The translations under genes were made by a program, and so were the position numbers. 64,000 nucleotides of DNA from Pseudonocardia benzenivorans CB1190. Its GTDB lineage: Bacteria > Actinomycetota > Actinomycetes > Mycobacteriales > Pseudonocardiaceae. The stretch spans positions 3,658,001 to 3,722,000 of the forward strand of contig NC_015312.1 of assembly GCF_000196675.2 (NCBI RefSeq). Reading direction: 5' to 3'. The notes beneath the pieces were generated by a model. That model was not told the origin of the DNA, did not search any database, and saw only the letters and a list, made by a program, of their open reading frames with translations. Shown here in pieces: positions 11,893-22,115 of this stretch. How positions within the stretch are numbered: position 1 is the first letter of the stretch; each line of letters opens with the position of its first letter.

Positions 11893-13341
11893 TCAGGGCA
11901 GGCGGCGCAGCAGTGTAACGAACATCGCGTCGGTGCCGTGGCGGTGCGGCCACAGTTGGACGGCGGGCCCGTCGCCGAGGTCCGGCACCCCCGGCAGGAC
12001 GGCGCGCGCGTCGACCTTCTCGACGTCGCGGTGCCTGCGCAGCACCGCGCCGACGACGCCGACGGTCTCCGACAGGTGCGGCGAACAGGTCACGTACGCG
12101 ACGACGCCGCCGGGCCGGACGTGGCGCAGCGCCGCGGTGAGCAGCTCGCGCTGCAGCCGCGCGAGCCCGGCGACGTCCTCGGGGTTGCGCCGCCAGCGCG
12201 CCTCGGGCCGCCTGCGCAGGGCACCGAGGCCGGTGCAGGGCGCGTCGACGAGCACCCTGTCGAACGCGGCGTCGGGCAGCGGTGCTTCGCGGCCGTCGGC
12301 GGTGTGCACGGTGACGGGCAGCCCGTCGACGGCTCGTCGGACCAGGTCGGCGCGGTGCTCGGAGCGCTCGACCGCGGCGAGCGCGCCCCCGTCGAGGGCG
12401 ACCAGGCCGCCGAGCAGCACCGCCTTCCCGCCGGGGCCGGCGCACAGGTCGAGCCAGCGGCCGCCGTCGTCACCGGCCAGCTCCGCGCGGGCGAGGGCCA
12501 GCGCCACCAGCTGGCTGCCCTCGTCCTGGACGACGGCGAGACCCTCGGCGACGGCGTCGATGTCCCCGACGTCCCCCGAGCCGGGTTCGAGGTGCACGCC
12601 GTAGGGCGAGTACGGCGCCTCGGTGCCGCCGGTGACGAGCGCGAGCTCCTCGGCCGTGATCTCGCCGGGCCGCGCGAGCAGGTGCACGACGGGCCGGGCG
12701 TCGTCGGCCGCGAGGGCGGCGTCGAGCTCGGCGGTACCCCCGAGCGCGTCGGCGAACGCCTGGGCGATCCAGCGCGGGTGCGCGTGCACGAACGCGCTGT
12801 GCCCCAACGGGTCTTCCTCGACTGACGGGGCGAGCTGCGCCGTCCAGGCCGCCTCGTCCTGCTCGGCGACCTTGCGCAGGATCGCGTTGACGAACCCGGC
12901 GGAGCGGGAGCCGGCCCGGTCGCGGACCAGGTCGACGATCGTGTCGACGGCCGCGTGCGCGGGGATCCGGGTACGCAGCAGCTGGTAGGCGCCCAGGCGC
13001 AGCGCGTCGACCAGCGGCGGCTCGATACGGTGCAGCGGCCGGTCGGCGCACGCCGCGACCACGGCGTCGAGCAGCCCGAGGGCACGCAGCGTGCCGTAGC
13101 CGAGCTCGGTCGCGAGCGCGGCGTCGCGGTCGCGCAGCCGGTGCCGCCGCAGGATCGCCGGCATGGCGAGGTTGGCGTAGGCGTCGCGCTCGCGGACCGC
13201 GGTGAGCAGCTCGTGCGCGGCGACGCGGGCGGGGTCGACGGTGACGGGACGCGCGGGCCCGCTGCGGCCCCGCGGCGGGCCGGGGTTGCGACGTGCCCCG
13301 CCCGACCGGCGGCGGTCGCCGCCGCGGTGCGGTTCAGTCAT
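11893..13341 (-). CDS. rsmB: 16S rRNA (cytosine-967-C5)-methyltransferase RsmB/Sun family
   Basis: 482 aa. An Arg/Gly-rich N-terminal tail is followed by a NusB-like RNA-binding domain (about residues 35-165, AHELLTAVRERDAYANL) and a SAM-dependent methyltransferase domain. WLDLCAGPGGKAVLLGG binds SAM. The catalytic cysteines are in VDAPCTGLGALRRRPE and VTCSPHLSE, the two-Cys arrangement of m5C methylases. Sits 34 bases downstream of fmt in the usual def-fmt-rsmB-rpe order, linking it to translation. Confidence 0.95.
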   Translation of the reverse strand: MTEPHRGGDRRRSGGARRNPGPPRGRSGPARPVTVDPARVAAHELLTAVRERDAYANLAMPAILRRHRLRDRDAALATELGYGTLRALGLLDAVVAACADRPLHRIEPPLVDALRLGAYQLLRTRIPAHAAVDTIVDLVRDRAGSRSAGFVNAILRKVAEQDEAAWTAQLAPSVEEDPLGHSAFVHAHPRWIAQAFADALGGTAELDAALAADDARPVVHLLARPGEITAEELALVTGGTEAPYSPYGVHLEPGSGDVGDIDAVAEGLAVVQDEGSQLVALALARAELAGDDGGRWLDLCAGPGGKAVLLGGLVALDGGALAAVERSEHRADLVRRAVDGLPVTVHTADGREAPLPDAAFDRVLVDAPCTGLGALRRRPEARWRRNPEDVAGLARLQRELLTAALRHVRPGGVVAYVTCSPHLSETVGVVGAVLRRHRDVEKVDARAVLPGVPDLGDGPAVQLWPHRHGTDAMFVTLLRRLP

Positions 13342-13375
13342 CGGGGGTGCCTGCCTGCCGGGCCGGACCGGACGC

Positions 13376-14308
13376 TCACGTCAGTACCTCTTCCTCGGCG
13401 ATGCGCACACCGCGCGCCCAGTCGGGCGCGGGCATCGCCTTCTTGCCGGTCGGGCGCACCTCGCCCAGCTCGACGGGGACCGTCGCGGTCCCGACGAGCA
13501 CCCGGCGCTTCTCGACGTGCAGCGCACCCGGGGCGAGGGCGATGCCGCCCGTGCGGACCGGACGGACGGGACCGAGGCCGAGGCGCTGGTCGCGGAAGTG
13601 CGTCCACGCGCCGGGCTCGGGGGTCACCGAGCGCACGAGCCGGTCGACCGCGACCGCCGGTGCGTCCCAGGCCACGCGGGCGTCGGCGACCAGCACCTTC
13701 GGTGCGAGCGACACCCCCTCGGTGAGCTGGGGCACCGCGGTGACGGTCCCGTCGGCGATCCCGTCGAGCGTCGCGACGAGCAGCCGTGCCCCGCTCACGG
13801 CGAGCCGGCCGAGCAGCGCGCCCGCGGTGTCCTCGGCGCCGACCGTCTCGGTCACCACGCCGTAGGTCGGGCCGGTGTCGAGGCCCTCCTCGAGGCGGAA
13901 GGTCGTCGCCCCGGTGACGTCGTCGCCGTGGCGGATCGCGGCCTGCACGGGCGCGGCACCACGCCACGCCGGCAGCAGCGAGAAGTGCAGGTTGACCCAG
14001 CCGTGGACCGGGACGTCGAGCGCGGCGCGGGGTACGAGTGCGCCGTAGGCGACGACGGGCGCGCAGTCGGGCGCCAGCTCGGTGAGCGTCGCGAGGAACT
14101 CGGGTTCGGACGGCCGCCGCGGCGTCAGCACCCGGACACCGGCCTCGTCGGCCAGTGCGCCGACGGGCGAGCGCTGCACGCTGCGGCCGCGGCCGGCGGG
14201 CGCGTCGGGCCGGGTGAGCACGGCGACGACCTCGTGGCGCGGCGACTCCAGCAGTGCCCGCAGGGCCGGTACCGCCGGCTCCGGCGTACCGGCGAACAGC
14301 AGCCGCAC
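13376..14308 (-). CDS. fmt: Methionyl-tRNA formyltransferase
   Basis: 310 aa; formylates initiator Met-tRNA using 10-formyl-[23 protein letters not shown] at the N-terminus, [20 protein letters not shown] with the catalytic His, and [19 protein letters not shown] are diagnostic. GTG at 14308 shares one base with the def stop (TAGTG), so start and coupling are well supported. An upstream GTG-type start would only add residues overlapping def. The partner deformylase gene precedes it. Confidence 0.96.
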   Translation of the reverse strand: MRLLFAGTPEPAVPALRALLESPRHEVVAVLTRPDAPAGRGRSVQRSPVGALADEAGVRVLTPRRPSEPEFLATLTELAPDCAPVVAYGALVPRAALDVPVHGWVNLHFSLLPAWRGAAPVQAAIRHGDDVTGATTFRLEEGLDTGPTYGVVTETVGAEDTAGALLGRLAVSGARLLVATLDGIADGTVTAVPQLTEGVSLAPKVLVADARVAWDAPAVAVDRLVRSVTPEPGAWTHFRDQRLGLGPVRPVRTGGIALAPGALHVEKRRVLVGTATVPVELGEVRPTGKKAMPAPDWARGVRIAEEEVLT

Positions 14309-14856
14309 TAGCGGGCCCGGCCGAACATCGGGTGCGGGCTGACCTTGACCACGGGCTCCGGCTGCCCGAACCACTCGGCGGCGCGGATCTCGGCCATGGC
14401 TAGCTTGCGGGTCTCGGCGTCGAGCCGGTCGACGAACAGGACGCCGTCGAGATGGTCGGTCTCGTGCTGGATGCAGCGGGCCAGCAGCTCGGAGCCCTCG
14501 ACCGTCACCGGCTCGCCGTGGACGTTCCAGCCCCGGGCGACGACGTGCAGGTGGCGCGTGCAGTCCCAGCGCAGCCCGGGGATCGACAGGCAGCCCTCCG
14601 GCCCGGTCTGCTCCTCGTCGCCGACGACGTCGAACGTCGGGTTGACCAGGTGCCCGGCGAAGCCGTCGACGTCGTAGGTGAACACCCGCAGCCCGACCCC
14701 GATCTGCGGCGCGGCCAGGCCGGCGCCGCCTTCGTCGTGCATGGTGTCGGTGAGGTCGGCGACGAGCTTGCGCAGCTCCGCGTCGAAGGTCGTGACCTCG
14801 ACGGCGGGCGTGCGCAGGACCGGGTCGCCGAAGAGCCGGACGGGTTGGACGGACAC
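14308..14856 (-). CDS. def: Peptide deformylase
   Basis: 182 aa metalloprotease removing the formyl group from nascent proteins. All three motifs are present: [23 protein letters not shown] with the metal-binding Cys, and [16 protein letters not shown] with the HExxH-type metal site. GTG at 14856 is preceded by AGGGAG at a suitable distance and gives the usual N-terminus. Coupled to fmt by a one-base overlap; priA lies 112 bases upstream. Confidence 0.96.
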   Translation of the reverse strand: MSVQPVRLFGDPVLRTPAVEVTTFDAELRKLVADLTDTMHDEGGAGLAAPQIGVGLRVFTYDVDGFAGHLVNPTFDVVGDEEQTGPEGCLSIPGLRWDCTRHLHVVARGWNVHGEPVTVEGSELLARCIQHETDHLDGVLFVDRLDAETRKLAMAEIRAAEWFGQPEPVVKVSPHPMFGRAR

Positions 14857-14968
14857 TGGGCTCCCTGCTGAGGTGGCGCGGACGGCGGGATGTCGGCCCG
14901 TCGATTCTGCCACGCAGCGATCGCGCGCCCCGGCGGCGTGCGGGTCCCGGGGGCCCGCCCGGGGCAGG

Positions 14969-17029
14969 TCACTCGATCTGCAGGGGGTCCATCCGCACCC
15001 GGACCGGGTCGGCCGCCTTCCGGGCGCTGCGCCCGGCCTGCGCGGCGGCCAGCGCGGCGGCCAGCGCCCGGCCCTCGGTCCGCGGTACGCGGACCAGCGC
15101 CCGTTCGCGCGGTCCCTCGTCGGAGGCGACCGGGTCGATCTCGACCGGGCCGAGCACCTCGGCCCCGGCGGGCAGCCCCGCGTCGAGGATCTCCGCGACG
15201 GCCGCGGGCCCGCCCTCGACCGCCGCCATCCGCACCGCCGGGGGGAACCCGACCTCCTCGCGCGCCGCGAGCTCGGCCGCCGCGTGCCCGGCGGGATCCC
15301 AGCGCACGAGCGCCTGCACGACCGGTACCGAGGCGTCGGCGACGACCACGACCCGCCCGCCGCGCCCGTGCGGCACGACCAGCGCGGCGGCGCCGAGCCA
15401 TCGCCGCAGGGTCTCCTCGGCCACGCGCAGGTCCGGGCGCGAGAGCAGGGCCCAGCCGTCGAGCAGCAGCGCGGCGCCGTAGCCACCGTCGGCAGCCGGT
15501 TCGGCACCGGGGGTCGCGACGACGATCCCGGGCCCGGGGTCGATGCGCGCCACCACCTCCGCGCCGCCGCCGGACTGCCGCACCGGCACCCCCGGGAACG
15601 CCCGGCCCAGCTCCTCAGCGGTCCGCCGCGAACCGGTGACCGAGGCCCGCAACGCCCGCCCGCCGCAGCCCCCGCACCGGAACGACGACTCGACCCGCCC
15701 GCACCAACGGCAGTACGGCGACGCGGCTGCGCCCTCGTCGCCGCGACCCGACGGCAGCGCCAGCGGCCCCGCGCAGTGCCGGCAGCGGGCGCTCTCCCGG
15801 CACCGCCCGCACGCGAGCCACGGCACGTAACCGGCCCGCGGGACCTGGACGAGCACCGGCCGGCCGGCGGCGAGCGCGGCCCGGGCGGCGGCGAAGCCCG
15901 CCGCCGGGATCCGGGCGACGCGGGCGTCGGGGTCGCGGGCGATCGCGCCCGCGGAGTCCTCCAGGGCGCCGACGCGCGGCATCGCCGCCCGCAGGGTGGC
16001 CCGGTCGGCGACGATCTCGTTCGCCCAGCCGGACTCGACGAGCAGCTGCGCCTCGGCGGTGCGGGCGTGGCCGGCGACGAGCAACGCCGCGCCCGCCGCG
16101 TGCGCGCGCAGTACCAGCACGTCGCGGACCTGCGGGTACGGTGCCCGCGGTTCGGCGTGGGAGTCGTCGCCGTCGTCCCAGACCGCGAGCAGCCCCAGGT
16201 CGGCGAGCGGCGCGAACGCCGCCGACCGGGTGCCGACGACCACCCGCGCGGTACCCCGCAGGACCCGCAGCCAGCGGCGGTACCGCTCGGCTGGGCCGAG
16301 CTCGGCGGTCAGCGCGACGACGCTCTCCGGCGGCAGGTGCGCGGCGCACGCGGCGTGCAGGGCGTCGACGTCGCGCTGGTCGGGTACGACGAGCAGCGCC
16401 CCGCGACCGGCGGCCGCGGTCGCGACGGCGGCCTCGGCCAGCCGGTCTGTCCACGACTCGCCCGGCAGCGCCTGCCACACCGCGTGCGCGGCCCGGCCGG
16501 CGGCCAGTGCCGTCAGGAACGCCGCGCCGCGCGGGTAGGCCGTCCAGCCGGTGCCGTCCGGCGCCGGCGCGGGCGGCGGTGGGACCGCGGGCTCGGCCGC
16601 CGCGGCCTCGGCGCGGGCGTGCCGCGGCGGTACCGCCAGCCGGACGACGTCGGCGAACACACCCGCGTACCGGTCGGCGACCGCCCGGCACAGCGCGGCG
16701 ACCTCCGCGGTGAGCACCGGCTCGGGCGAGACCACCTTCTCCACCCAGGCCAGCCGCCCGGTGTGGTCGGACTCCTCGACCCGGTCGAGCAGGAACCCGT
16801 CGACGAGACGCCCCGCGAACCGGACCCGCACCCGCACCCCCGGCGCGGCGACGTCGTCGAGATGCGCCGGGACGCGGTAGTCGAAGGGCCGGTCGAGGTG
16901 GGCGAGCGGTACGTCGACGGCGATCCGGGCGACCGGCGCGGTCCCCGCCGGCTCCCACTCGCCGCGCCCGGCCGCGCGCCGCCGCGCCGGCGGCGCGGCG
17001 GCGGCCTCCGGGTGTGCGGGCCGAGCCAT
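14969..17029 (-). CDS. priA: Primosomal protein N' (PriA-like), helicase motifs degenerate
   Basis: 686 aa. The N-terminal 3'-DNA-binding domain (VDVPLAHLDRPFDYRVP) and the zinc-binding insert are recognisable: eight cysteines in CGRCRESARCRHC and CRWCGRVESSFRCGGC. Where helicases have G-x-x-G-x-G-K-T, this protein reads A-L-P-G-E-S-W-T-D, and the DEAH box is W-D-D-G-D-D. ATP hydrolysis is therefore unlikely. This loss is known for actinobacterial PriA-like proteins, so it probably acts as a replisome-loading scaffold rather than a motor. Conserved position next to def-fmt. ATG at 17029; divergent from the flavoprotein gene with a 118-base promoter gap. Confidence 0.9.
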   Translation of the reverse strand: MARPAHPEAAAAPPARRRAAGRGEWEPAGTAPVARIAVDVPLAHLDRPFDYRVPAHLDDVAAPGVRVRVRFAGRLVDGFLLDRVEESDHTGRLAWVEKVVSPEPVLTAEVAALCRAVADRYAGVFADVVRLAVPPRHARAEAAAAEPAVPPPPAPAPDGTGWTAYPRGAAFLTALAAGRAAHAVWQALPGESWTDRLAEAAVATAAAGRGALLVVPDQRDVDALHAACAAHLPPESVVALTAELGPAERYRRWLRVLRGTARVVVGTRSAAFAPLADLGLLAVWDDGDDSHAEPRAPYPQVRDVLVLRAHAAGAALLVAGHARTAEAQLLVESGWANEIVADRATLRAAMPRVGALEDSAGAIARDPDARVARIPAAGFAAARAALAAGRPVLVQVPRAGYVPWLACGRCRESARCRHCAGPLALPSGRGDEGAAASPYCRWCGRVESSFRCGGCGGRALRASVTGSRRTAEELGRAFPGVPVRQSGGGAEVVARIDPGPGIVVATPGAEPAADGGYGAALLLDGWALLSRPDLRVAEETLRRWLGAAALVVPHGRGGRVVVVADASVPVVQALVRWDPAGHAAAELAAREEVGFPPAVRMAAVEGGPAAVAEILDAGLPAGAEVLGPVEIDPVASDEGPRERALVRVPRTEGRALAAALAAAQAGRSARKAADPVRVRMDPLQIE

Positions 17030-17147
17030 GCGATCACCCTGGCATCCGCCCCCGACGCTCCGGGCGGCGGTCCCGCCCGCAGGTCACCGCGATGTGACGC
17101 GTGACCGTCCTCCGACGCCCGCGCCCACGGCTTGCGACACTGGGGAC

Positions 17148-18425
17148 ATGCAGCGCGCTCCGTCCCCCGTCCCGGCCGCCACCGACCTCCTGGTCGTCGG
17201 CGCCGGGCCCGCGGGCTCCGCCACCGCCGCGTGGGCCGCGCGGCACGGCATCGACGTCGTGCTCGCCGACGCCGCCGTGTTCCCCCGCGACAAGGCCTGC
17301 GGCGACGGGCTCACCCCGCGCGCGGTCGCGGAGCTCGACCGGCTCGGTCTCGGCCCGTGGCTGCGCGAGCACGGGCAGAACCGGGGGCTGCGGGCGGCCG
17401 GGTTCGGGGAGACGCTGGAGCTGCCGTGGCCGGGAGGGTCGTTGCCCGCCCACGGCTCCGCCGTCCCCCGGCTGGAGCTCGACGCCCGCATCCGCGACGT
17501 CGCGCTGGCGGCCGGGGCCGTCCCGGTCGAGGGCGCGAAGGCCGTCGACGTGAAGTGGGACGGCGACCGGATCGGCGGCGTCGTCCTCGAGCTCGGTGAC
17601 CGAACCACGCGCACGGTGCGCTGCGAGCGCGTCGTCGTCGCCGACGGGCACCGCTCGCCGCTCGGCCGGGTCCTCGGCCGGGAATGGCACAAGGACACCG
17701 CGTACGGCGTGGCCGCGCGCGCCTACATCCGCTCGGCCCGCTCCGACGATCCGTGGATCTCCTCGCACCTGGAGCTGCGCGGCACCGAGGACGAGGTGCT
17801 GGCCGGGTACGGCTGGGTGTTCCCGCTGCACAACGGCGAGGTCAACATCGGTGTCGGCACGCTCGCCACCGACCGCAGGCCCGCCGGCGTGCGGTTGCGG
17901 GCGCTGATCGACCTGTACACCGCCGCCCGGCGCGACGACTGGCGGCTCGAGGGCGAGCTGCGGATGCGATCGTCGGCGCTGCTCCCCATGGGTGGGGCGG
18001 TCTCCGGGGTCGCCGGGCCCAACTGGGGGTTGGTCGGCGACGCGGCGGGCTGCATCAACCCGCTCAACGGCGAGGGCATCGACTACGGGCTGGAGACCGG
18101 GCGCGTCCTCGCCGAGCTGATGACCGGTGAGAACGACCTCGCGCACGCCTGGCCCGCGACGCTGCGCCACCACTACGGGCACGCGTTCTCCATCGCGCGC
18201 CGGCTCGCGGGGCTGCTGACGATCCCCCGGCTGCTGCCGCTGGCGGGACCGGTCGGCATGCGCTCGCGCGCGCTGATGACCGTCGCCCTGCGGGTCATGG
18301 GCAACCTCGTCACCGACGAGGACCGCGACCTCACCGCGCGGGCGTGGCGCGCGGCGGGCCGGCTGTCGAGCCGGTTCGACGACCGTCCGCCGTTCCCGGC
18401 CCCCGACCTGCGCGCACGGGCCTGA
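17148..18425 (+). CDS. Geranylgeranyl-reductase-family FAD-dependent oxidoreductase
   Basis: 425 aa flavoprotein. LLVVGAGPAGSATAAWAARHG is the dinucleotide-binding fold. CGDGLTPRAVAELDRLGL and GLVGDAAGCINPLNGEGIDY are signatures of the GGR/digeranylgeranylglycerophospholipid reductase family. In actinobacteria such enzymes saturate isoprenoid double bonds, for example in menaquinone side chains; which substrate applies here cannot be read from the sequence. The ATG at 17148 has GGGGA just upstream and gives the family N-terminus. Divergent from priA. Confidence 0.9.
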   Translation: MQRAPSPVPAATDLLVVGAGPAGSATAAWAARHGIDVVLADAAVFPRDKACGDGLTPRAVAELDRLGLGPWLREHGQNRGLRAAGFGETLELPWPGGSLPAHGSAVPRLELDARIRDVALAAGAVPVEGAKAVDVKWDGDRIGGVVLELGDRTTRTVRCERVVVADGHRSPLGRVLGREWHKDTAYGVAARAYIRSARSDDPWISSHLELRGTEDEVLAGYGWVFPLHNGEVNIGVGTLATDRRPAGVRLRALIDLYTAARRDDWRLEGELRMRSSALLPMGGAVSGVAGPNWGLVGDAAGCINPLNGEGIDYGLETGRVLAELMTGENDLAHAWPATLRHHYGHAFSIARRLAGLLTIPRLLPLAGPVGMRSRALMTVALRVMGNLVTDEDRDLTARAWRAAGRLSSRFDDRPPFPAPDLRARA

Positions 18426-18452
18426 GCGCCCGCCGCGGCCGGCCCGTCGGTC

Positions 18453-18650
18453 TCACGACGACGGCTGCGGCACCGTGCAGTCGATCTTCGGGTTCACGCC
18501 GACGTAGTTGAGCGGGCCGACGACGATCGTCAGCAGCGTCGTCCCGATGCCGGTGCACGACGCCGAGGTGCCGCCGAAGTACCCCCGCTGGTAGGCCGCG
18601 AAGGCCCCGACGATCAACCACAGCACGACGATCCCTGCCAGGACGCGCAT
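18453..18650 (-). CDS. Small single-pass membrane protein
   Basis: 65 aa with one hydrophobic segment at about residues 3-20 (VLAGIVVLWLIVGAFAAYQR), then a short extracytoplasmic part with two cysteines (SASCTG and KIDCTV) that could form a disulfide. GGAGG stands 5 bases before the ATG at 18650. Similar small proteins of unknown function are common in actinobacteria. Convergent with the flavoprotein gene. Confidence 0.7.
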   Translation of the reverse strand: MRVLAGIVVLWLIVGAFAAYQRGYFGGTSASCTGIGTTLLTIVVGPLNYVGVNPKIDCTVPQPSS

Positions 18651-18796
18651 GGTGCCTCCGGGTCTCGCCGGGCCGGACACTTCGGACGGTCCCGCGAGGG
18701 TAGCGGCCCCGGCCGCGGCCGGCAGGGCGGACGCCGCGAGGCCGGCGGATCACCGCGACGCGCGGCCGGCGGATCACCGCGGCGCGGGGCCGGCCG

Positions 18797-19261
18797 TCAG
18801 AGGTTGACCTGGTCGTGGCGGGCGTAGAACTCGCGCCACTGCTCGTCGTCGAGCGTGCGGCCCTCGGCCCGGATCGCGGCCAGCTCGGTGAAGAACTCCT
18901 CGCGCGCGATACCGGGCGCGAACAGGATCAGGAACGCCGTCGCGGCGTCGGAGTCGTTGCGGAAGGCGTGCACGCCGTGCTCGGCGACGTGCACGAAGTC
19001 GCCCGGACGGTAGGCCGCCCAGCGCTCGCCGTCGAAGATGGTCAGCTCGCCCTCGAGTACGTGGAACGCCTCGGAGAAGGTGGCGTGCACGTGCGGGCCC
19101 GGGCCCGGGCTCCTCGGTGCCATCCGGTACTCGAAGAGCCCGTAGCGGCCGGCCGTCCGCGACCCGGTCGCGACGAACCGGACCGACGGCGGACCCGGCA
19201 GGTCGGGCGGGTCGTCGCCACGCGAGACGACGACCCGTCCGGCCGGATCGGGGAAGCTCAC
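18797..19261 (-). CDS. Cupin-domain protein
   Basis: 154 aa single-domain cupin. Motif 1 is [20 protein letters not shown] with metal ligands His, His and Glu; motif 2 is [16 protein letters not shown] with the last His. Such proteins are small dioxygenases, isomerases or sensors; substrate unknown. The GTG start at 19261 overlaps the metK stop by 4 bases (GTGA), so it is expected to be co-translated with metK, although a functional tie to S-adenosylmethionine is only a guess. Confidence 0.82.
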   Translation of the reverse strand: MSFPDPAGRVVVSRGDDPPDLPGPPSVRFVATGSRTAGRYGLFEYRMAPRSPGPGPHVHATFSEAFHVLEGELTIFDGERWAAYRPGDFVHVAEHGVHAFRNDSDAATAFLILFAPGIAREEFFTELAAIRAEGRTLDDEQWREFYARHDQVNL

Positions 19262-20481
19262 GCCCCGGCGGCCGACTTCAGCGCGTCGGCCCGCGCGGTC
19301 GACTCCCACGGCAGCTCGACGTCGGTGCGGCCGAAGTGGCCGTACGCCGCGGTCTGCGCGTAGATCGGGCGCAGCAGGTCGAGGTCGCGGATGATCGCGG
19401 CCGGCCGCAGGTCGAAGACCTCGGTGATCGCGGACTGGATGCGGATCGGGTCGACGTGCTCGGTCCCGAACGTCTCGACGAAGAGCCCGACGGGCGCGGC
19501 CTTGCCGATCGCGTAGGCGACCTGGACCTCGATGCGGTCGGCCAGGCCGGCCGCGACGGCGTTCTTGGCGACCCAGCGCAGCGCGTAGGCGGCCGAGCGG
19601 TCGACCTTCGACGGGTCCTTGCCGGAGAACGCGCCGCCGCCGTGGCGGGCGAACCCGCCGTACGTGTCGACGATGATCTTGCGCCCGGTCAGCCCCGCGT
19701 CGCCCATCGGGCCCCCGACGACGAACCGGCCCGTGGGGTTGACCAGCAGCCTGGCGCCCTCGGCGTCCAGCCCCGCGCGCGCCAGCTCGGGCTCGACGAC
19801 GTGCTCGCGGATGTCGGGGGCCAGCAGCGCGTCGAGGTCGACGTCGGCCGCGTGCTGGCTGGACACCACGACGGTGTCGACACGGACGGCCTTGTCGCCG
19901 TCGTACTCGATCGTGACCTGGGTCTTGCCGTCCGGGCGCAGGTAGGGCAGCACGCCGGACTTGCGGACCTCGGTGAGCCGGCGGGCCAGCCGGTGCGCCA
20001 GCGCGATCGGCAGCGGCAGCAGCTCGGGGGTGTCGGTGTTGGCATAGCCGAACATCAGGCCCTGGTCACCCGCGCCCTGGCGGGCGATCTCGTCCTCGCT
20101 GGCCTCGACGCGCGACTCGTAGGCCGTGTCGACGCCCTGTGCGATGTCGGCGGACTGCGCACCGATCGCGACGTTCACGCCGCAGGAGTTGCCGTCGAAA
20201 CCCTTGGCCGACGAGTCGTAGCCGATCTCCAGGATCTTCTCGCGGACCAGCGTGGGGATGTCGGCGTAGGCACTCGTGGTGACCTCACCCGCGACGTGGA
20301 CCTGACCGGTCGTGACGAGCGTCTCGACCGCGACCCGGCTGCGCGGGTCCTGGACGAGCAGCGCGTCGAGGACGGAGTCGCTGATCGCGTCACACATCTT
20401 GTCCGGGTGTCCCTCGGTCACCGATTCGCTGGTGAAGAGCCGTCGGGCCGGGTTCGTCACGCGTGTTCTCCGTCCAGTCAC
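19258..20481 (-). CDS. metK: S-adenosylmethionine synthetase
   Basis: 407 aa enzyme making SAM from Met and [23 protein letters not shown] is the N-terminal signature. [12 protein letters not shown] and [16 protein letters not shown] are the two PROSITE-type motifs; metal and K+ ligands appear intact. The start is placed at 20481 with about 18 extra residues before the family start; an internal start closer to RLFTSES is possible. No SAM riboswitch was recognised in the upstream 230 bases. Confidence 0.97.
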   Translation of the reverse strand: MTGRRTRVTNPARRLFTSESVTEGHPDKMCDAISDSVLDALLVQDPRSRVAVETLVTTGQVHVAGEVTTSAYADIPTLVREKILEIGYDSSAKGFDGNSCGVNVAIGAQSADIAQGVDTAYESRVEASEDEIARQGAGDQGLMFGYANTDTPELLPLPIALAHRLARRLTEVRKSGVLPYLRPDGKTQVTIEYDGDKAVRVDTVVVSSQHAADVDLDALLAPDIREHVVEPELARAGLDAEGARLLVNPTGRFVVGGPMGDAGLTGRKIIVDTYGGFARHGGGAFSGKDPSKVDRSAAYALRWVAKNAVAAGLADRIEVQVAYAIGKAAPVGLFVETFGTEHVDPIRIQSAITEVFDLRPAAIIRDLDLLRPIYAQTAAYGHFGRTDVELPWESTARADALKSAAGA

Positions 20482-20715
20482 GTCCTGCCAGTCACGTCCT
20501 GCTGGCGGGGCCGAGCGTAGTCGACCCGTCCGACGGTCCGGTCGCGCCTGACCAGGGCGTCGGCGCGCGCTCGCCCGGTCACACCGTGTAGTCGACAGTG
20601 CGGACGCGCCGGACGTCGTTCACCGCTTCCGGTGATGTGTGCGCCGATGGCGAATCGGTCAGCACGGCACTCGTTGGGCCTCGTGACGCATCCACCCAAC
20701 GGAGGTACCCCCCAG

Positions 20716-21315
20716 ATGAACGCGTTGCAACGTCGAGGCCGCCTGGTCGCGATCGTCGGCGGTGTCGTCGCGGCAGGCGCGACCACCGTCCTGGTCCTCG
20801 TCGGCACGGCTTCCGCGGCCGAGCAGGGCCGCTGCACCGACAACGTCAACGTCCGCTCGCAGCCGAGCGCGACCGCCTCCGTCGTCACGGTCTGCAAGCG
20901 TGGCACCGACGTCACGCTGGGCGAGCACCGCAACGGCTTCGTGCAGCTCACGAACCTCAACGGCTGGGCCTCGGAGCAGTTCGTGTCGAGCAACCCGAGC
21001 CGCAGCAGCTCGACGTCGACGACCAAGAAGTCCTCGACCGCCCCGACGACCTCGGGCACGGCCCGCGGCGAGCAGGCCCGCCCGACGACGGCGGCACCCG
21101 CCACCACGACGTCGTCGCAGCAGCGCAGCGCCCCGTCGGCGTCGAGCACCACCAAGGCCCCGACGACGACGAAGGCGCCGACCACCACCCAGGCCCCGGC
21201 CACGAGCAGCGCACAGCCGGCCGCGCAGCCCGCCGACGCCCAGGGCGGCGGCCAGGGCGGCAACGACTCGGGCTCGGACGACACGCCGACGCGCGCCCCC
21301 GGCCTGCTCCGCTGA
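20716..21315 (+). CDS. Secreted SH3-type domain protein with Ser/Thr-rich tail
   Basis: 199 aa. GGAGGT stands 9 bases before the ATG at 20716. A positively charged start and hydrophobic run (residues 8-30, ending ASAAEQ) form a signal peptide or anchor. It is followed by a bacterial SH3-like domain of about 60 residues (NVRSQPSATASVVTVCKRG, NGWASEQFV). The remaining about 120 residues are Thr/Ser/Pro/Ala-rich and low-complexity, probably a disordered extracellular stalk. SH3b domains often bind cell wall. It is divergent from metK and is the last gene of the conserved block before the accessory region. Confidence 0.8.
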   Translation: MNALQRRGRLVAIVGGVVAAGATTVLVLVGTASAAEQGRCTDNVNVRSQPSATASVVTVCKRGTDVTLGEHRNGFVQLTNLNGWASEQFVSSNPSRSSSTSTTKKSSTAPTTSGTARGEQARPTTAAPATTTSSQQRSAPSASSTTKAPTTTKAPTTTQAPATSSAQPAAQPADAQGGGQGGNDSGSDDTPTRAPGLLR

Positions 21316-22115
21316 GCACACCGCCACGGCTCCCCGGGGCCCGGACGGTATGGAGGTCCGGGCTGGGGCCTCACCGCATGTGAACGTGGGTTGCCGGCAG
21401 AAGTGGCTCCTGGCCGGTAGAGCCACAGATGTGGGAGGCCCTGGCATCCACGCGTACGAGCACTGCAGGAGCGCCGGTTGACCCCGGATCCCGACGAGCT
21501 GCTGCGGGGGGCTGGCCGGGCCGGTCGAGGTGGTCCACGAGGCCGGCCGACCGGGTTCGGGCCGGCCCGCTCGGTGGCCGGGCAGGGGCTCTCGTGCCAG
21601 GTCGCGGCGCTGTGTCGGTTGCCGCGCTTCTCCGGTGACCGGATCAGACCGACAGCGTGACGCCCGGCATCCGGCCCGGCTGCTGCACCTGGGACGAGAT
21701 CGTCTCGGTGACGGTGCCCACCAGCCCGAGCAGGGGCCTGGCGTTCGGCATCGCCTCCGACACCGTGCTCGCCACCCTCGCCCGCCGGGACCGCCACGAC
21801 GCCGCGATCGCCGAGATGGCCACCACCGGCGAGTTCGCACCCGTCATGGCCCCGGTCGGGGTGTCCACGCGGGGTGTCTGCGTGGGACGGCGTCGTTGAC
21901 GGCACCTCGCGAGCCCGGCCGTACGGGATCGGGCACAGCGAGCCAACCGGCACCTGCACGCGCGCTGGGCCCGGTTCGACGCCCGCCACAAAACTCCCGG
22001 TCGTGGCCAAATCGTCGAGCACGTCCGGAGCCATCGGCATCCCGTCCCACTGGACGGACGTCTGGATCAGCCCGGGCACAGCCAAGCCACCGGCCGCGAC
22101 GGACGGCCCATCCGG
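21316..22115. other. Gene-poor 0.8-kb stretch with IS110 debris
   Basis: Apart from the IS110 fragment near 21.5-21.7 kb, several short frames are open on both strands but none has a recognisable domain, credible start and ribosome-binding site together. A plus-strand stretch at 21740-21899 has protein-like composition but could not be assigned. This is the boundary between core and accessory DNA. Confidence 0.5.
21525..21730 (+). pseudogene. IS110-family transposase fragment, multiply frameshifted
   Basis: Pieces of an IS110-type transposase N-terminal region appear in three reading frames: VEVVHEAG, then PTGFGPARSVAGQGLSC..QVAALCRLPRFSGDRIRP, then RDARHPARLLHL, then DEIVSVTVPT. They match, in order, the family pattern EAGPTG-x-LAR, AP-SGDR-KTD and RDA-LARLL-LDE. 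The first and last parts of the gene are missing, so this is a relic. It marks past insertion at the edge of the conserved region. Confidence 0.65.

Noticed and set aside
8961..11918. Long plus-strand frame over the rib operon
   Set aside because: Antisense shadow of ribBA, ribE, ribD and rpe; no protein-like features.
20482..20715. SAM riboswitch upstream of metK
   Set aside because: No pattern of conserved stems recognised; absence cannot be proved by eye.
21740..21899. Protein-like stretch after the IS110 fragment
   Set aside because: Could not be matched to IS110 or another family; too short to support a gene.
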